A DNA stretch of 64,000 bases from FEN-1191 sp964528845 (lineage in GTDB: Bacteria; Pseudomonadota; Gammaproteobacteria; Steroidobacterales; Steroidobacteraceae), in contig CAZGVE010000005.1 of assembly GCA_964528845.1 (NCBI GenBank), positions 1 to 64,000 on the forward strand, written 5' to 3'. The notes under the pieces were generated by a model that ran no database searches, was not told the DNA's origin, and saw nothing but the letters and a program-made list of their open reading frames with translations. Below, piece by piece: positions 17,126 to 26,059 of the stretch. Position numbers and translations under genes: made by a program. Every line of letters starts with the position of its first letter. Position 1 is the first letter of the stretch.

Positions 17126-18229
17126 TCAGTTGGCGGCGGGCCAGGGCACGCCCTGGTCCATCTTGGTCACGGGGCCGACGCCCTTGAGCAGGAAACGCTG
17201 CACGCGCTTTCCTTCATAGGTCTCGGTCGTATAGAGGTTGCCTTCGTGGTCGACGGCGATGCTGTGCACTGCGTGGAACTGGCCCGGCTGCCGGCCGCCA
17301 TCGCCGAAGTTGGTCACTTCCTGCAGCGTCTGACGGTCGATGATGCGGATCTTGTCGTTCACCCCATCGGCGATGAAGATGAACTGCTGCTGCGGGTCGT
17401 GGGAAAAGGCAACGTCCCAGACGGAACCATCCCCCTCGGTGTTGACGTGGTAGTAGGCTTCCTTGACGAACTCGCCGGCGGCCGTGAACACCTGCAGCCG
17501 ATCGTTTTCGCGATCGCACACGTAGATCAGTCGGTCCACCGACATATCCGCACAGTGCACCGGATTGCGGAACTGCTGGTCGTGCGGCTGGGAGGGATCG
17601 TAAGCCGGCACCGGCGCGTCGTCGGGCTTGTGGCCATAGGCGCCCCAATACCGCTTCATCTTGCCGGTATCGGCATCCAGTACCGCGACACGCTTGTTCA
17701 GGTAGCCATCGGCAATGTAGGCCTCGTTCTCCTTCGGATCCACGAAGATCTTCGCGACACGCCCGAAATTCTCGAGATCGGTGCTGTCGCCCCTGAACCC
17801 GGCCACGGCGCCCTCGCCACTGCCTGCGGCCGCCCCGGCAACGCGGCGCACGCCCTTCTTGCCGACCTGCAGCAGGAACTTGCCNNNNNNNNNNNNNNNN
17901 NNNNNNNNNNNNNNNNNNNNNNNNNNNNNNNNNNNNNNNNNNNNNNNNNNNNNNNNNNNNNNNNNNNNNNNNNNNNNNNNNNNNCGATGGATGATCCAGA
18001 TATGGTCATCGGCGTCGACTGACACCCCAATAGCCGAACCCAGGACCCAATGGTTCGGCAGCGGCTTGGGCCAGAGCGGGTCCACGACGTATCGAGGGGC
18101 TTTCAGTCCCTGTGAGGCCTGAGCCGAGCCGTCGTTCTGCAGCATGGCCTTGCAGGCAGCCAGGGCCACCAGGGTGACCACGAAGCCGGCACCGATCAGG
18201 AAATTCCGGGAACGGATCAGGTTTCTCAT
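17126..18229 (-). CDS. NHL-repeat lipoprotein, copy 2 (interrupted by an assembly gap)
   Basis: A beta-propeller lipoprotein with lipobox LAAC near residue 29, starting at ATG 18229. After the anchor come ADDHIWIIH, a 100-N gap, then NHL-type repeats with NEAYIADGYLNKRVAVLD, HCADMSVDRLIYVCDR, GSVWDVAFSHDPQQQ and a terminal blade GNLYTTETYEGKRVQRFLL. It is a close paralogue of the gene immediately upstream; aligning them shows that about 82 codons should fill the gap. Such six-bladed propellers often bind ligands or act as lyases, but no catalytic residue can be assigned. First of three genes reading into hupE-like and VOC. Confidence 0.75.
   Translation of the reverse strand: MRNLIRSRNFLIGAGFVVTLVALAACKAMLQNDGSAQASQGLKAPRYVVDPLWPKPLPNHWVLGSAIGVSVDADDHIWIIHXXXXXXXXXXXXXXXXXXXXXXXXXXXXXXXXXXGKFLLQVGKKGVRRVAGAAAGSGEGAVAGFRGDSTDLENFGRVAKIFVDPKENEAYIADGYLNKRVAVLDADTGKMKRYWGAYGHKPDDAPVPAYDPSQPHDQQFRNPVHCADMSVDRLIYVCDRENDRLQVFTAAGEFVKEAYYHVNTEGDGSVWDVAFSHDPQQQFIFIADGVNDKIRIIDRQTLQEVTNFGDGGRQPGQFHAVHSIAVDHEGNLYTTETYEGKRVQRFLLKGVGPVTKMDQGVPWPAAN
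17885..17984. other. Assembly gap of 100 N inside the NHL gene
   Basis: A placeholder gap. By comparison with the paralogue at 18241-19494, about 244 nt are missing here rather than 100. Both 100 and 244 leave the same remainder on division by 3, so the frame looks intact by chance. Near-identical neighbouring copies probably broke the assembly. Confidence 0.9.
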
Positions 18230-18240
18230 CTCGCGGCCCC

Positions 18241-19494
18241 TCAATGAGCGGCTGGCCAGGGCACGCCCTGATCCATCGTGGTCACGGGCCCCACGCCCTT
18301 GAGCAGAAAGCGCTGCACACGCTTGCCTTCATAGGTTTCGGTCGTATACAGGTTGCCCTCGTGATCGATGGCAATGCTGTGGACCGTCTGGAACTGGCCC
18401 GGCTGCCGACCACCGTCGCCGAACGCCGTCAGCTCCTTCAGGGTCTGCCGGTCGATGACGCGGACCTTGTCGGCCACGCCGTCGACTATGAAGATGAAGC
18501 GTTGCTGCGGGTCCTTCGAGAACGCGACGTCCCAGACGGATCCGTTTTCCTTCTCATTGGTGTGGTAGTAGGCCTCGCGGACAAATTCGCCGGCGGCCGT
18601 GAACACCTGTAGGCGGTCAGACATACGATCGCAGACGTAGATCAGCCGGTCCACCGACATGTCGGCGCAATGAACCGGGCCGTGGAACTGCTGCGCGTGA
18701 GGTTCTGACGGGTCGTAGGCCGGCATCGGCGTGTCGTCCGGCACATGGCCGTAGGCGCCCCAGAACCGCTTCATCACGCCGGTATCGGCATCCAGCACCG
18801 CAACGCGCTTGTTCAGATAGCCGTCGGCGATGTAGGCCTCGTTCTCCTTGGGGTCCACGAAGATTTTCGCGACGCGCCCGAAATTCATCGGATCGGTGCT
18901 GCCACCCTTGAATCCCGCCACGGCCCCCTCACCGCCACCCGCAGCCGCAGTCGCCCCGGCCACGCGGCGCGCGCCCTTCTTTCCGACCTGCAGCAGAAAC
19001 TTGCCATCCTTCGTGAATTTCAGGATCTGAGAGTCCGGTCCGCCGTTGCCGCCGATCCAGACATTGCCCTTGTAATCGACGAAGATTCCGTGATTGGAAT
19101 CCGGCCACTCATAGCCGGGGCCCGGGCCACCCCAGTGGCGCAGCAGGTTGCCGGCCTGGTCGAATTCCAGCACTGGCGGCGCAGCCGTGCAGCAGTCGCC
19201 CAGCCCGTTCGCCAGCAGCTTCTCATGACCACTGAGCGTCGGTGCGCCGCGATGGATGATCCAGATGTGGTCGTCGGCGTCGACGGCCACGCCGATCGTC
19301 GAGCCGAGAATCCAGTGGTTGGGCAGCGGCTTCGGCCACAGCGGGTCCACCACGTATCGCGGCGCCTGCAGGCCCTGCGACGCCTGAGCCGTGTCGTCGT
19401 GCTGCAGCATGGCCTTGCAGGCCGCCAGCGCCACCAGCGTCACCGCGAAGCCGGCGCCGATCAGGAAATTCCGGGAACGGAGTAGATTTCTCAT
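18241..19494 (-). CDS. NHL-repeat lipoprotein, copy 1
   Basis: A 417-residue propeller lipoprotein, lipobox LAAC, start ATG 19494 (MRNLLRSRNF). Blades carry DHIWIIHRG, GPVLEFDQAG-like turns, DSNHGIFVDYKGNVWIGG, KEN-EAYIADGYLNKRVAVLD and GNLYTTETYEGKRVQRFLL. Copy 2 follows with only 11 nt between stop and start, and the two are alike along their whole length, so this is a recent tandem duplication. It is predicted to face the periplasm. The start lies 3 nt from a 100-N gap, so the Shine-Dalgarno and promoter are not visible. Function unknown. Confidence 0.82.
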   Translation of the reverse strand: MRNLLRSRNFLIGAGFAVTLVALAACKAMLQHDDTAQASQGLQAPRYVVDPLWPKPLPNHWILGSTIGVAVDADDHIWIIHRGAPTLSGHEKLLANGLGDCCTAAPPVLEFDQAGNLLRHWGGPGPGYEWPDSNHGIFVDYKGNVWIGGNGGPDSQILKFTKDGKFLLQVGKKGARRVAGATAAAGGGEGAVAGFKGGSTDPMNFGRVAKIFVDPKENEAYIADGYLNKRVAVLDADTGVMKRFWGAYGHVPDDTPMPAYDPSEPHAQQFHGPVHCADMSVDRLIYVCDRMSDRLQVFTAAGEFVREAYYHTNEKENGSVWDVAFSKDPQQRFIFIVDGVADKVRVIDRQTLKELTAFGDGGRQPGQFQTVHSIAIDHEGNLYTTETYEGKRVQRFLLKGVGPVTTMDQGVPWPAAH

Positions 19495-19497
19495 GAG

Positions 19498-19597
19498 NNN
19501 NNNNNNNNNNNNNNNNNNNNNNNNNNNNNNNNNNNNNNNNNNNNNNNNNNNNNNNNNNNNNNNNNNNNNNNNNNNNNNNNNNNNNNNNNNNNNNNNN
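19498..19597. other. Assembly gap of 100 N
   Basis: Placeholder gap directly upstream of the first NHL gene. The operon may have further 5' genes or a third NHL copy hidden here. Confidence 0.95.
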
Positions 19598-19684
19598 GAT
19601 CTTACACGAGCACCTTCGCTCCCGCGCACAATAGTGGACCCACGAGTTTGAGGTGGATTTAGAACTGGACTAAAGTGCCAGCGC

Positions 19685-20689
19685 ATGCACAGGTACCGAT
19701 TTGCACTAGCGTTCCTGGTTGCCGCTTTGGCGAGCGCCGCTGCAGCGGCCGCTCCGCAGGTCGCTCCGCAAGTGCGCGTGGCGGTGTCGAGCGATGCCAT
19801 CACGCTGCTGCCCGTCCAGCTGGCCCAGACACTCGGTTACTACCGCGAGGAAGGTCTGGACGTCTCGCTGACGGAGATTCGGAGTCTGACGAAGACGCTC
19901 GATGCGCTGCAGGATGGCAGCACCGACGTGGCGCTCGGAACGACAGCGCCGATACAGATGGCGGCAGAGGGCCGATCGATCCAGGGTTTCCTGGTCATCT
20001 ACAGCAGGATCAATACGATCCTGGTGGTCTCGCCCGCGGCTGCCGCGGACATCCACAGGATTGCCGACCTCAAGGGACATCGGGTCGGCGTGTCCAATCT
20101 CGGCTCCGGCTCGCAGCTGTTCCTGAACTATCTGCTTGGCACGCAGGGATTGCAGGGCGCCGATGTCAGCGCGGTCGCGATCGGTGTCGGTCCGCCCGCA
20201 TTGGACGCCATCGAGCAGGGCCAAGTGGATGCGGCGATCGTGGTCGGAGGCGCGATCAACGTGCTGCTGCGATCCCATCCCGGCCTGACCGTCCTGGTCG
20301 ATACGCGCACTGCCGAAGGTTCGCGGCAGATCTTCGGTTCGGCGAGCTACCCCGGATCGCTGCTGATCGCCGAGGAAAGCTGGCTCAAAGCCAACCCCGA
20401 TACCGCCCGCCGCTTCGTACGGGCAGTGAAGCATGGCATGCGATGGATGGCGACCCACTCCGCGGAGGAGATCCGCGCCAGCATGCGCGAGGAGCAGCGC
20501 ATGCCGGATGTGGAGGCGGATCTGCAGACCATCCGTGACTTCCAGCAGATGCTCTCGCCCGATGGCGCGATCCGGCAGGGCAGCCCGGAACTCATGTACA
20601 AAGTGCTGAGCACTTCGCTCGAGAACGTGCGCGCCTCGCGGATCGACTTTGCCAGGGCGTACACGAACGAGTATCTGAGCGGCAGGTAA
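19685..20689 (+). CDS. Periplasmic ABC-type substrate-binding protein (NMT1/SsuA-like)
   Basis: A 334-residue exported protein; the signal peptide ends near SAAAAAAP. The fold is that of the NMT1/THI5 and nitrate/sulfonate/taurine binding family: VRVAVSSDAITLLPVQLAQTLG at the N-terminus, YYREEGLDVSL, DVALGTTAPIQMAAEG and DLKGHRVGVSNLGSGS. Members bind small anions or pyrimidine/thiamine precursors. No permease or ATPase gene is nearby, so it must work with components encoded elsewhere or act as a sensor. Convergent with the MBL gene, with 1 nt between stops. The 87 nt upstream of the start have no obvious promoter and reach the gap. Confidence 0.82.
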   Translation: MHRYRFALAFLVAALASAAAAAAPQVAPQVRVAVSSDAITLLPVQLAQTLGYYREEGLDVSLTEIRSLTKTLDALQDGSTDVALGTTAPIQMAAEGRSIQGFLVIYSRINTILVVSPAAAADIHRIADLKGHRVGVSNLGSGSQLFLNYLLGTQGLQGADVSAVAIGVGPPALDAIEQGQVDAAIVVGGAINVLLRSHPGLTVLVDTRTAEGSRQIFGSASYPGSLLIAEESWLKANPDTARRFVRAVKHGMRWMATHSAEEIRASMREEQRMPDVEADLQTIRDFQQMLSPDGAIRQGSPELMYKVLSTSLENVRASRIDFARAYTNEYLSGR

Positions 20690-20690
20690 A

Positions 20691-22208
20691 TCAGCGTTCG
20701 GTACTGTCCCGGAGCAGCTGCAGCCATTCGGTCATCGAGATGATGTTGCCGTGGAGCGGCGCGATGGTCTGCACGTCGAGATTCAGGCGCTGCAGGTTCC
20801 CGTACAGGTTGTTCCACAATGCCAGCGACAGCGGCGTGACATACCGGTCGGACAGATCGTCGACCTCGACGAGCAGCCTCTCCTTCGGCAGCCAGACGAA
20901 GGACAGGAATTCGTCGTGCAGATCACCGATGGTCCGGTGCACCTCGATGGAGCGGGTGCCGTCGCTGAGGACATACTTGCTGGTGTACGTGATGAAGCTG
21001 GCGTCCTGCGGATGCTGTGCGAGCCGGTCCGGTTCCAGCGTGCGGGGCTGCTTCCAGGCCCACTCGTAGAAGGCCCTGTTGCCCTCGTGGGTGATGACCG
21101 TGGCGCCCTCGGCAACGTAGGTGCGAAGCCCGCCCGAATGATCGAAGTGGTGGTGCGTGTTGATCACGTAGCGGATCGGCTTGTCCGGAACCAGCTGGCG
21201 GACCGCCGCGATCACGGCGAGCGAGCGGGTCTCGTCGGTCGGAGCGTCGACGACCGCCAGGAAATCCCGAAACTCGATCAGCACACTGCTGGCACCGCCG
21301 TGCATCAGCCAGACGCCCTCGGCGAGCTTCTCCGGCTTCACGACTTCCGGCGGTATCGTCGCGCGCAGCACTGCCTCGGGCACCTGCAGCGCGGCCCCGT
21401 CCACGTCGGCCTGTACGCTGGTGACAGTCAGGTCGAGGGTCGGAAAACCACCCTGCGTCTCGAGGATGTGCGTCGGAAACTTCACGCCGTGGAAATCCTG
21501 ATACCCGGAAAAAGTCTTCTCGACCGGCATGTCGCCCAGCACCGGGTTCGGTACCCAGGTCTTGACGCGGCTCACGAGGTTGCGGGCATCCACGGTACCG
21601 ACGATGGTATTCGCGCCCGCCTTGAAAGTGACTATCGTGACTTTCCCGCCAGCCTCCTCGGCCGCCTCCGCCGTCGCATGGTTGACAGCCGCGGCCTGCA
21701 GGAAGCCGTGCGGTGTGAGCCAGATCTGCAGCGCGCGCTCGGAGGCGGTCGCGGGAACCGCCCGAGCCACGTCTGGGGGGAGCGGCGGATTGGCGTTGGC
21801 TGGCTGGTTCCACGCGTACTTTCCACTGACGCGCCGGCCCTCGTGAATGACCTCCACGAACGGAGCTTCACCGCCCATCATCGGCGGATTCTCCTGCGTT
21901 CGCGTGATCTCCTCGGTCGAGGACCCGCTTGGGTAGTCAATGGTCCGCACATAGCTCTGCATTGCCGTGGTGTGCCACGGAGCGGTGGGATTCCAGTTCA
22001 TGCCGACGGCGCCCAGGTGGCCGGTACCGGAATAGCGGATCGAGTGCACGTCGCCCATCGCGCGCTGCGCGCGCCGGATCACACTGCTCGCATCCTCGGC
22101 CCGGGCGGCAGCCACGTTCAGCGACAGCAGTACCGCGAGGCTCAGCAGAGCCCGGCCCGTCATGCCCATGATGCCCGTCATGATGGTCCCCGCCTTGGTT
22201 CTTGTCAT
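20691..22208 (-). CDS. Exported MBL-fold metallo-hydrolase
   Basis: A 505-residue protein with a signal peptide (ALLSLAVLLSLNVAAARAE). An N-terminal domain of about 260 residues is unassigned. The MBL domain follows, with zinc motif THHHFDHSGG, then the later His in ATVITHEGN, an Asp in EVDDLSDRY, and the final His in APLHGNII. This class hydrolyses esters, lactones or thioesters in the periplasm. The ATG overlaps the stop of the AtuA-like gene as ATGA, so translation is coupled; alternative starts at MTGIMGM would give a shorter n-region. It is the last gene of the catabolic operon starting at 29779 and may release the growth substrate before import. Confidence 0.85.
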   Translation of the reverse strand: MTRTKAGTIMTGIMGMTGRALLSLAVLLSLNVAAARAEDASSVIRRAQRAMGDVHSIRYSGTGHLGAVGMNWNPTAPWHTTAMQSYVRTIDYPSGSSTEEITRTQENPPMMGGEAPFVEVIHEGRRVSGKYAWNQPANANPPLPPDVARAVPATASERALQIWLTPHGFLQAAAVNHATAEAAEEAGGKVTIVTFKAGANTIVGTVDARNLVSRVKTWVPNPVLGDMPVEKTFSGYQDFHGVKFPTHILETQGGFPTLDLTVTSVQADVDGAALQVPEAVLRATIPPEVVKPEKLAEGVWLMHGGASSVLIEFRDFLAVVDAPTDETRSLAVIAAVRQLVPDKPIRYVINTHHHFDHSGGLRTYVAEGATVITHEGNRAFYEWAWKQPRTLEPDRLAQHPQDASFITYTSKYVLSDGTRSIEVHRTIGDLHDEFLSFVWLPKERLLVEVDDLSDRYVTPLSLALWNNLYGNLQRLNLDVQTIAPLHGNIISMTEWLQLLRDSTER

Positions 22209-24070
22209 TCGACGCGGGAGTCTATCCGTTGCCCTGGCGACGGTAAATTCGTCGCGTCCGCGGCGGCCAACAGGGCCGCGGGCACACGGACCATCATTTC
22301 CAGCGCCATGGGCGCGTAGGCTTTTCCTTGCGGATCGATGCGCAGCGATGCCATGCCACCCCCACCGAGCGCCTGCTCGAGCAGGAAATTGAAGGCATGG
22401 ATCCCCGGTGCCTCGAAGCGCTGCACCGGGCCGGACACCAGATGCTGGAAATGCTTAAGCATGCGTTCGGCCGTGACCTGCGCGCGAAGTATCGGCACGA
22501 AGGCCGGATCGCGCGCAATCAGCGCAATGTTCGACGTGTCACCCTTGTCGCCCGAGCGGGCCCATGCCAGGCGGATCAACGGGACCTCGACCGTATCGGT
22601 GCTATCGACCACATCGGCCGCCGGGCAGACCACCGCCGGTCGTGACGTCGGTGGCAATGGCGCACCGGCGGGAATGGCCACCGTGAAATCCGCGCCAGCT
22701 GCGGCGCCCAGGGCGTCCTGGAACTGCACGCTCGGTGGCGGCAATCGGGACTTGTCGATGAAGAATGTATAGAGCCGAATCAGCGGCGCAGGCTTGGGGC
22801 GACCGGTGTAAATGCCCGTGGTGCCCGGTGCGAACGAGATCCCCACCGAACCGAGCTCGCGCGCGAACAGCTCCAGGCACTTGGCCTCCTGGTGCACGAC
22901 GACGACGCGCAGCAGCACCTCGCGCGAATCTCGCGTGCGCGAGTGAGGGCCGTAGGACGCTTCAGCGCCCAGCGCCTCGATGTGCGTTGCGGAAAAATCG
23001 GGCAAGTGTCGTTCACGGAACACGCGGCGTGTCCGTTCGAGCAGCGCCTGCGCGGTTCGCTCGGCCTTCGCACGGGCATCCGGTCCGACGATCGAGACGG
23101 TGGCCATCGCGCGATAGCCGTCCTGGTAGGTAGCCGACACCTTGTAGAGATCGGTCGGCGCGCGACCGCGCGCGCCGGTGACCTGCACCCGATGAGGACC
23201 CAACTGCTGCAACCGGACTTCAGAAAAGTCAGCCACGACGTCCGGCAGCACGTAAGCCGCCGGATCGCCGATTTCGTACAGGATCTGTTCGGCGACGGAG
23301 CCGGGTACCACCAGCCCGCCCGTGCCGCGGGGCTTGGTCAGCACGAAGCTACCGTCGGCCCGGCACTCGGCGATCGGGTAGCCGATGTTCGCCCAATCGG
23401 GCACCTGCTCCCAGTCCGTGTGCAGGCCTCCGGCGCCCTGCGGCCCGCACTCCAGCACGTGTCCCACCAGACTCCCCGCCGCAAGGCGGTCGTGCGCGTC
23501 GGCGTTCCAACGGAATTCATGCATAAGGATGCCGAGCGCCAGTGCGCTGTCGGCGCAGCGGCCCGTGATCACGATGTCGGCGCCGCGATCCAGCGCCGCC
23601 TGGATCGGCAACGCGCCCAGATACGCATTGGCGGTGAGCAGCCGTGGCGGCAGGGGCGCGCCGGATACGGCTTCGCGAGTGCCGGCGGCGCGCAGCTCCT
23701 CCACCAGCGGCAGAACATCGTCACCAGTGACGGCCGCGATCTTCAGATCGATCGACAGCTCGCGGCACACGGCCGCGAGTGCCGCCTGGCAGCCCGGCGG
23801 GTTCACGCCGCCCGCGTTGGACACGATGCGGATACCGCGCCGCTTCATCTCGGCCAGGTAATCCTTCAGATACGCGACGAAGTCCGGCGGGAAGCCGGCC
23901 TCGGGTGCCTTCATGCGTGCCCGTGCCAGCAGCGACATGCTGACTTCGGCCAGGTAGTCCATGATCAGGTAGTCAACAGGCTCGGTCAGAAGTTGTGGGA
24001 CCGCTCCGGGACTGTCGCCCCAGGCTCCGGAGGCGCCTCCTATACGGACCAGATCGCGCTCGCCCGGCAT
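22205..24070 (-). CDS. AtuA family (DUF1446) protein with C-terminal AtuA-like domain
   Basis: A 621-residue cytoplasmic protein. The first 450 residues are the DUF1446 domain: VRIGGASGAWGDSPGAVPQLL, YLIMDYLAEVSMSLLARA, IRIVSNAGGVNPPGC and ADIVITGRCADSALALG. The C-terminal 110 residues are the small AtuA-like domain with LARSGDKGDTSNIALIARDP. AtuA is required for acyclic terpene (citronellol/geraniol) use in Pseudomonas, but its reaction is unknown. Relatives occur in many CoA-based acid degradation operons. The neighbours are enoyl-CoA hydratase, CoA-transferase and acyl-CoA dehydrogenase; no geranyl-CoA carboxylase is present, so this is not the classical atu pathway. Confidence 0.9.
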   Translation of the reverse strand: MPGERDLVRIGGASGAWGDSPGAVPQLLTEPVDYLIMDYLAEVSMSLLARARMKAPEAGFPPDFVAYLKDYLAEMKRRGIRIVSNAGGVNPPGCQAALAAVCRELSIDLKIAAVTGDDVLPLVEELRAAGTREAVSGAPLPPRLLTANAYLGALPIQAALDRGADIVITGRCADSALALGILMHEFRWNADAHDRLAAGSLVGHVLECGPQGAGGLHTDWEQVPDWANIGYPIAECRADGSFVLTKPRGTGGLVVPGSVAEQILYEIGDPAAYVLPDVVADFSEVRLQQLGPHRVQVTGARGRAPTDLYKVSATYQDGYRAMATVSIVGPDARAKAERTAQALLERTRRVFRERHLPDFSATHIEALGAEASYGPHSRTRDSREVLLRVVVVHQEAKCLELFARELGSVGISFAPGTTGIYTGRPKPAPLIRLYTFFIDKSRLPPPSVQFQDALGAAAGADFTVAIPAGAPLPPTSRPAVVCPAADVVDSTDTVEVPLIRLAWARSGDKGDTSNIALIARDPAFVPILRAQVTAERMLKHFQHLVSGPVQRFEAPGIHAFNFLLEQALGGGGMASLRIDPQGKAYAPMALEMMVRVPAALLAAADATNLPSPGQRIDSRVE

Positions 24071-24073
24071 GAT

Positions 24074-24862
24074 TCAGTCGGCTGCCCAGCGCGGCTTGCG
24101 CTTCTCATTGAACGCGGCAAGACCCTCTGCGGCATCCGCACTGTGCGCGATCAGAGCGATCTGCGCTTCGGCATAGGACAGCGCCTCGTCGAACGCCATC
24201 ATTTCCATCGCAAACATCACCTGCTTGCCGCGACGCACTGCCGCGGGGGAGGCGGCGCGCAGCTTGGCCACCAGTGCGTCCACCCGTGCATCCAGCGCAC
24301 CGGCCGGGGCAATCTCATTGATGAGGCCGATGTCCGCGGCCCGCTGGGCGGTGATCAACTCGCCGGTCAGGCACAACTCGGCGATGTGTCGCCGGTGCAG
24401 TATCGAGCGCAGCAGCACCAGCACCTGCATCGGAAACACTCCGACCTTGACCTCCGGCAGTCCGAAGCGGGCGTGCTCGGCTGCAACCACGAGATCGCAC
24501 AGGCCCAGGAGTCCCATGCCCCCGGCAACGCAGGCGCCGTTCACGCGCGCGATCAGCGGTACGCGGCAATGGCGCACCGTGCGCGCCAGCCGTCCGAAGT
24601 CGGTCGTCGGGTCCTGTGAGTCCGATTGAAACGTGTTCGCGCCGTCGGACAGGTCCGCGCCAGCACAGAAAGCCTTCTCGCCGGCGCCGGTCAGGACCAG
24701 CGCGCGGATCGACGCGTCCTCGGCCACGAGCTCCACGGCTGCGGCAATACCTGCCAGCACGCCCGCGTTGATGGCATTGCGACGCGACTCGCGATCGATC
24801 CACACCCACAGTGCATCGGCCCTGCGTTCGGTGCGCACGTCGGGTCTCGCTGCCGCGGTCAC
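24074..24862 (-). CDS. Enoyl-CoA hydratase/isomerase family protein
   Basis: A 262-residue crotonase-fold enzyme. Oxyanion-hole strands are KAFCAGADLSDG (about residues 63-74) and GACVAGGMGLLGLCD. A catalytic Glu is in FGLPEVKVGVFP. It adds water to an enoyl-CoA, or isomerises or cleaves it; the AtuE-type hydratases are similar. The start overlaps the end of the CoA-transferase gene (ATGA) and its stop lies 3 nt before the AtuA start, so the three are translated together. Substrate unknown. Confidence 0.9.
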   Translation of the reverse strand: MTAAARPDVRTERRADALWVWIDRESRRNAINAGVLAGIAAAVELVAEDASIRALVLTGAGEKAFCAGADLSDGANTFQSDSQDPTTDFGRLARTVRHCRVPLIARVNGACVAGGMGLLGLCDLVVAAEHARFGLPEVKVGVFPMQVLVLLRSILHRRHIAELCLTGELITAQRAADIGLINEIAPAGALDARVDALVAKLRAASPAAVRRGKQVMFAMEMMAFDEALSYAEAQIALIAHSADAAEGLAAFNEKRKPRWAAD

Positions 24863-26058
24863 GATTCTTCTCCGCTCGCGGGAAACAGCTCGGCGTTGTG
24901 CTCACCGAGATTCGGCGCCAGGCGCTGCAGCGAGACTGGCGAGCCGCTGAAGTTCAGCGGGAACCTGCAATTGCGCAGCGTACCCTCGGTGGGGTGTTCG
25001 ACCTGCTCGAAGAAGCCCACCGCGTTGAGATGCTCATCTGCCAGCAGCTCTTCGATGGAGTTGACCGCGCAGGCGGGTATATCGACCGCATCGAGCAGTG
25101 CCAGCCACTCGGCATTGGTGTGCGTCACCAGGTGTCCGGCCAGGAATCGTCCGATGTCCTCGGCAAACTGGGTGCGCGTCTCCTGGGACGCGTAGCGCGG
25201 GTCCGTCTGCGTCAGATCGGGTGATCCGACCAGCCTGCAGAATTCGCGCCAGTGCCGGTCCAGATACACCGTGATCGCCAGATGCCCGTCCCGGGTCGCA
25301 TACGGTCCACGCGTGCGGGACAGCAGCCGCCGGTAGCCCATGCTTCCCGCTGTCGGATCGAACGCGGCTCCACCCATGTGATCGGCCAGCACGAACTGCG
25401 CCATGGTCTCGAACATCGGCACTTCGACGAACTGACCCTGACCGCTCTGCCCGCGATGGTAGAGCGCGCTGGTGACGGCAATGACCACGTGCAGGCCCAC
25501 GGTTCGATCGCAGATGTTCACCGGCGCATAGCGCGGCGCGCCGTCAACCGCCTTGAAAAGTCCCGCGATGCCGGAGGCGGCCTGCATCAGGTCGTCATAG
25601 ACCGCTTTGCCAGCGCGCGGTCCCCCTGACCCATAGCCGACCGCGGCGCAGTAGATCAGTCTTGGATTGATGCGGCTCACGGCCTCGTAGTCGAGCCCGA
25701 GGCGCTGCAGGCCCTGTGGCCGAACGTTCGAGATCAGCACATCGGCACGGCGCACCAGCGCCATGACCCTGGCCTTATCAGCAGGTGACTTCAGGTCCAG
25801 CAGTACGCTGCGTTTGTTGCGGTTCGCCTGCAGGAACAGCGGGCCCATTCCGGCATGACGCCACGGCCCGATCCAGCGCATCGAATCCCCGCCGCTGGCC
25901 TCGACCTTGACGACGTCCGCGCCCAGATCACCCAGCATCTGCGTGGCGGAGGGACCCATGACCACGGTGGTCAGGTCCAGCACGCGCACGCCACTCAAGG
26001 GTCCGGTGGCCGCGGGGCCGGTCGCTTCCCAGACCGCTCCAATAGATGATTCCGGCAT
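24859..26058 (-). CDS. CaiB/BaiF family (class III) CoA-transferase
   Basis: A 399-residue class III CoA-transferase. The motif LSGVRVLDLTTVVMGPSATQ opens the Rossmann-like domain, and the catalytic Asp is in KAVYDDLMQAASG. Class III enzymes move CoA from one acyl-CoA to a free acid without a phosphorylated intermediate, so this is the probable activation step for the pathway's acid. One nucleotide separates it from the acyl-CoA dehydrogenase gene and it overlaps the hydratase gene. Usual family length. The donor CoA ester is not predictable. Confidence 0.92.
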   Translation of the reverse strand: MPESSIGAVWEATGPAATGPLSGVRVLDLTTVVMGPSATQMLGDLGADVVKVEASGGDSMRWIGPWRHAGMGPLFLQANRNKRSVLLDLKSPADKARVMALVRRADVLISNVRPQGLQRLGLDYEAVSRINPRLIYCAAVGYGSGGPRAGKAVYDDLMQAASGIAGLFKAVDGAPRYAPVNICDRTVGLHVVIAVTSALYHRGQSGQGQFVEVPMFETMAQFVLADHMGGAAFDPTAGSMGYRRLLSRTRGPYATRDGHLAITVYLDRHWREFCRLVGSPDLTQTDPRYASQETRTQFAEDIGRFLAGHLVTHTNAEWLALLDAVDIPACAVNSIEELLADEHLNAVGFFEQVEHPTEGTLRNCRFPLNFSGSPVSLQRLAPNLGEHNAELFPASGEES

Positions 26059-26059
26059 A

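Noticed and set aside
6523..19597. The three N runs as biological spacers or low-complexity DNA
   Set aside because: All three are exactly 100 bases, which is a scaffolding convention.
22892..24619. A 575-residue open frame opposite the AtuA-like and hydratase genes
   Set aside because: Shadow of two well-supported genes; composition is typical of antisense frames.
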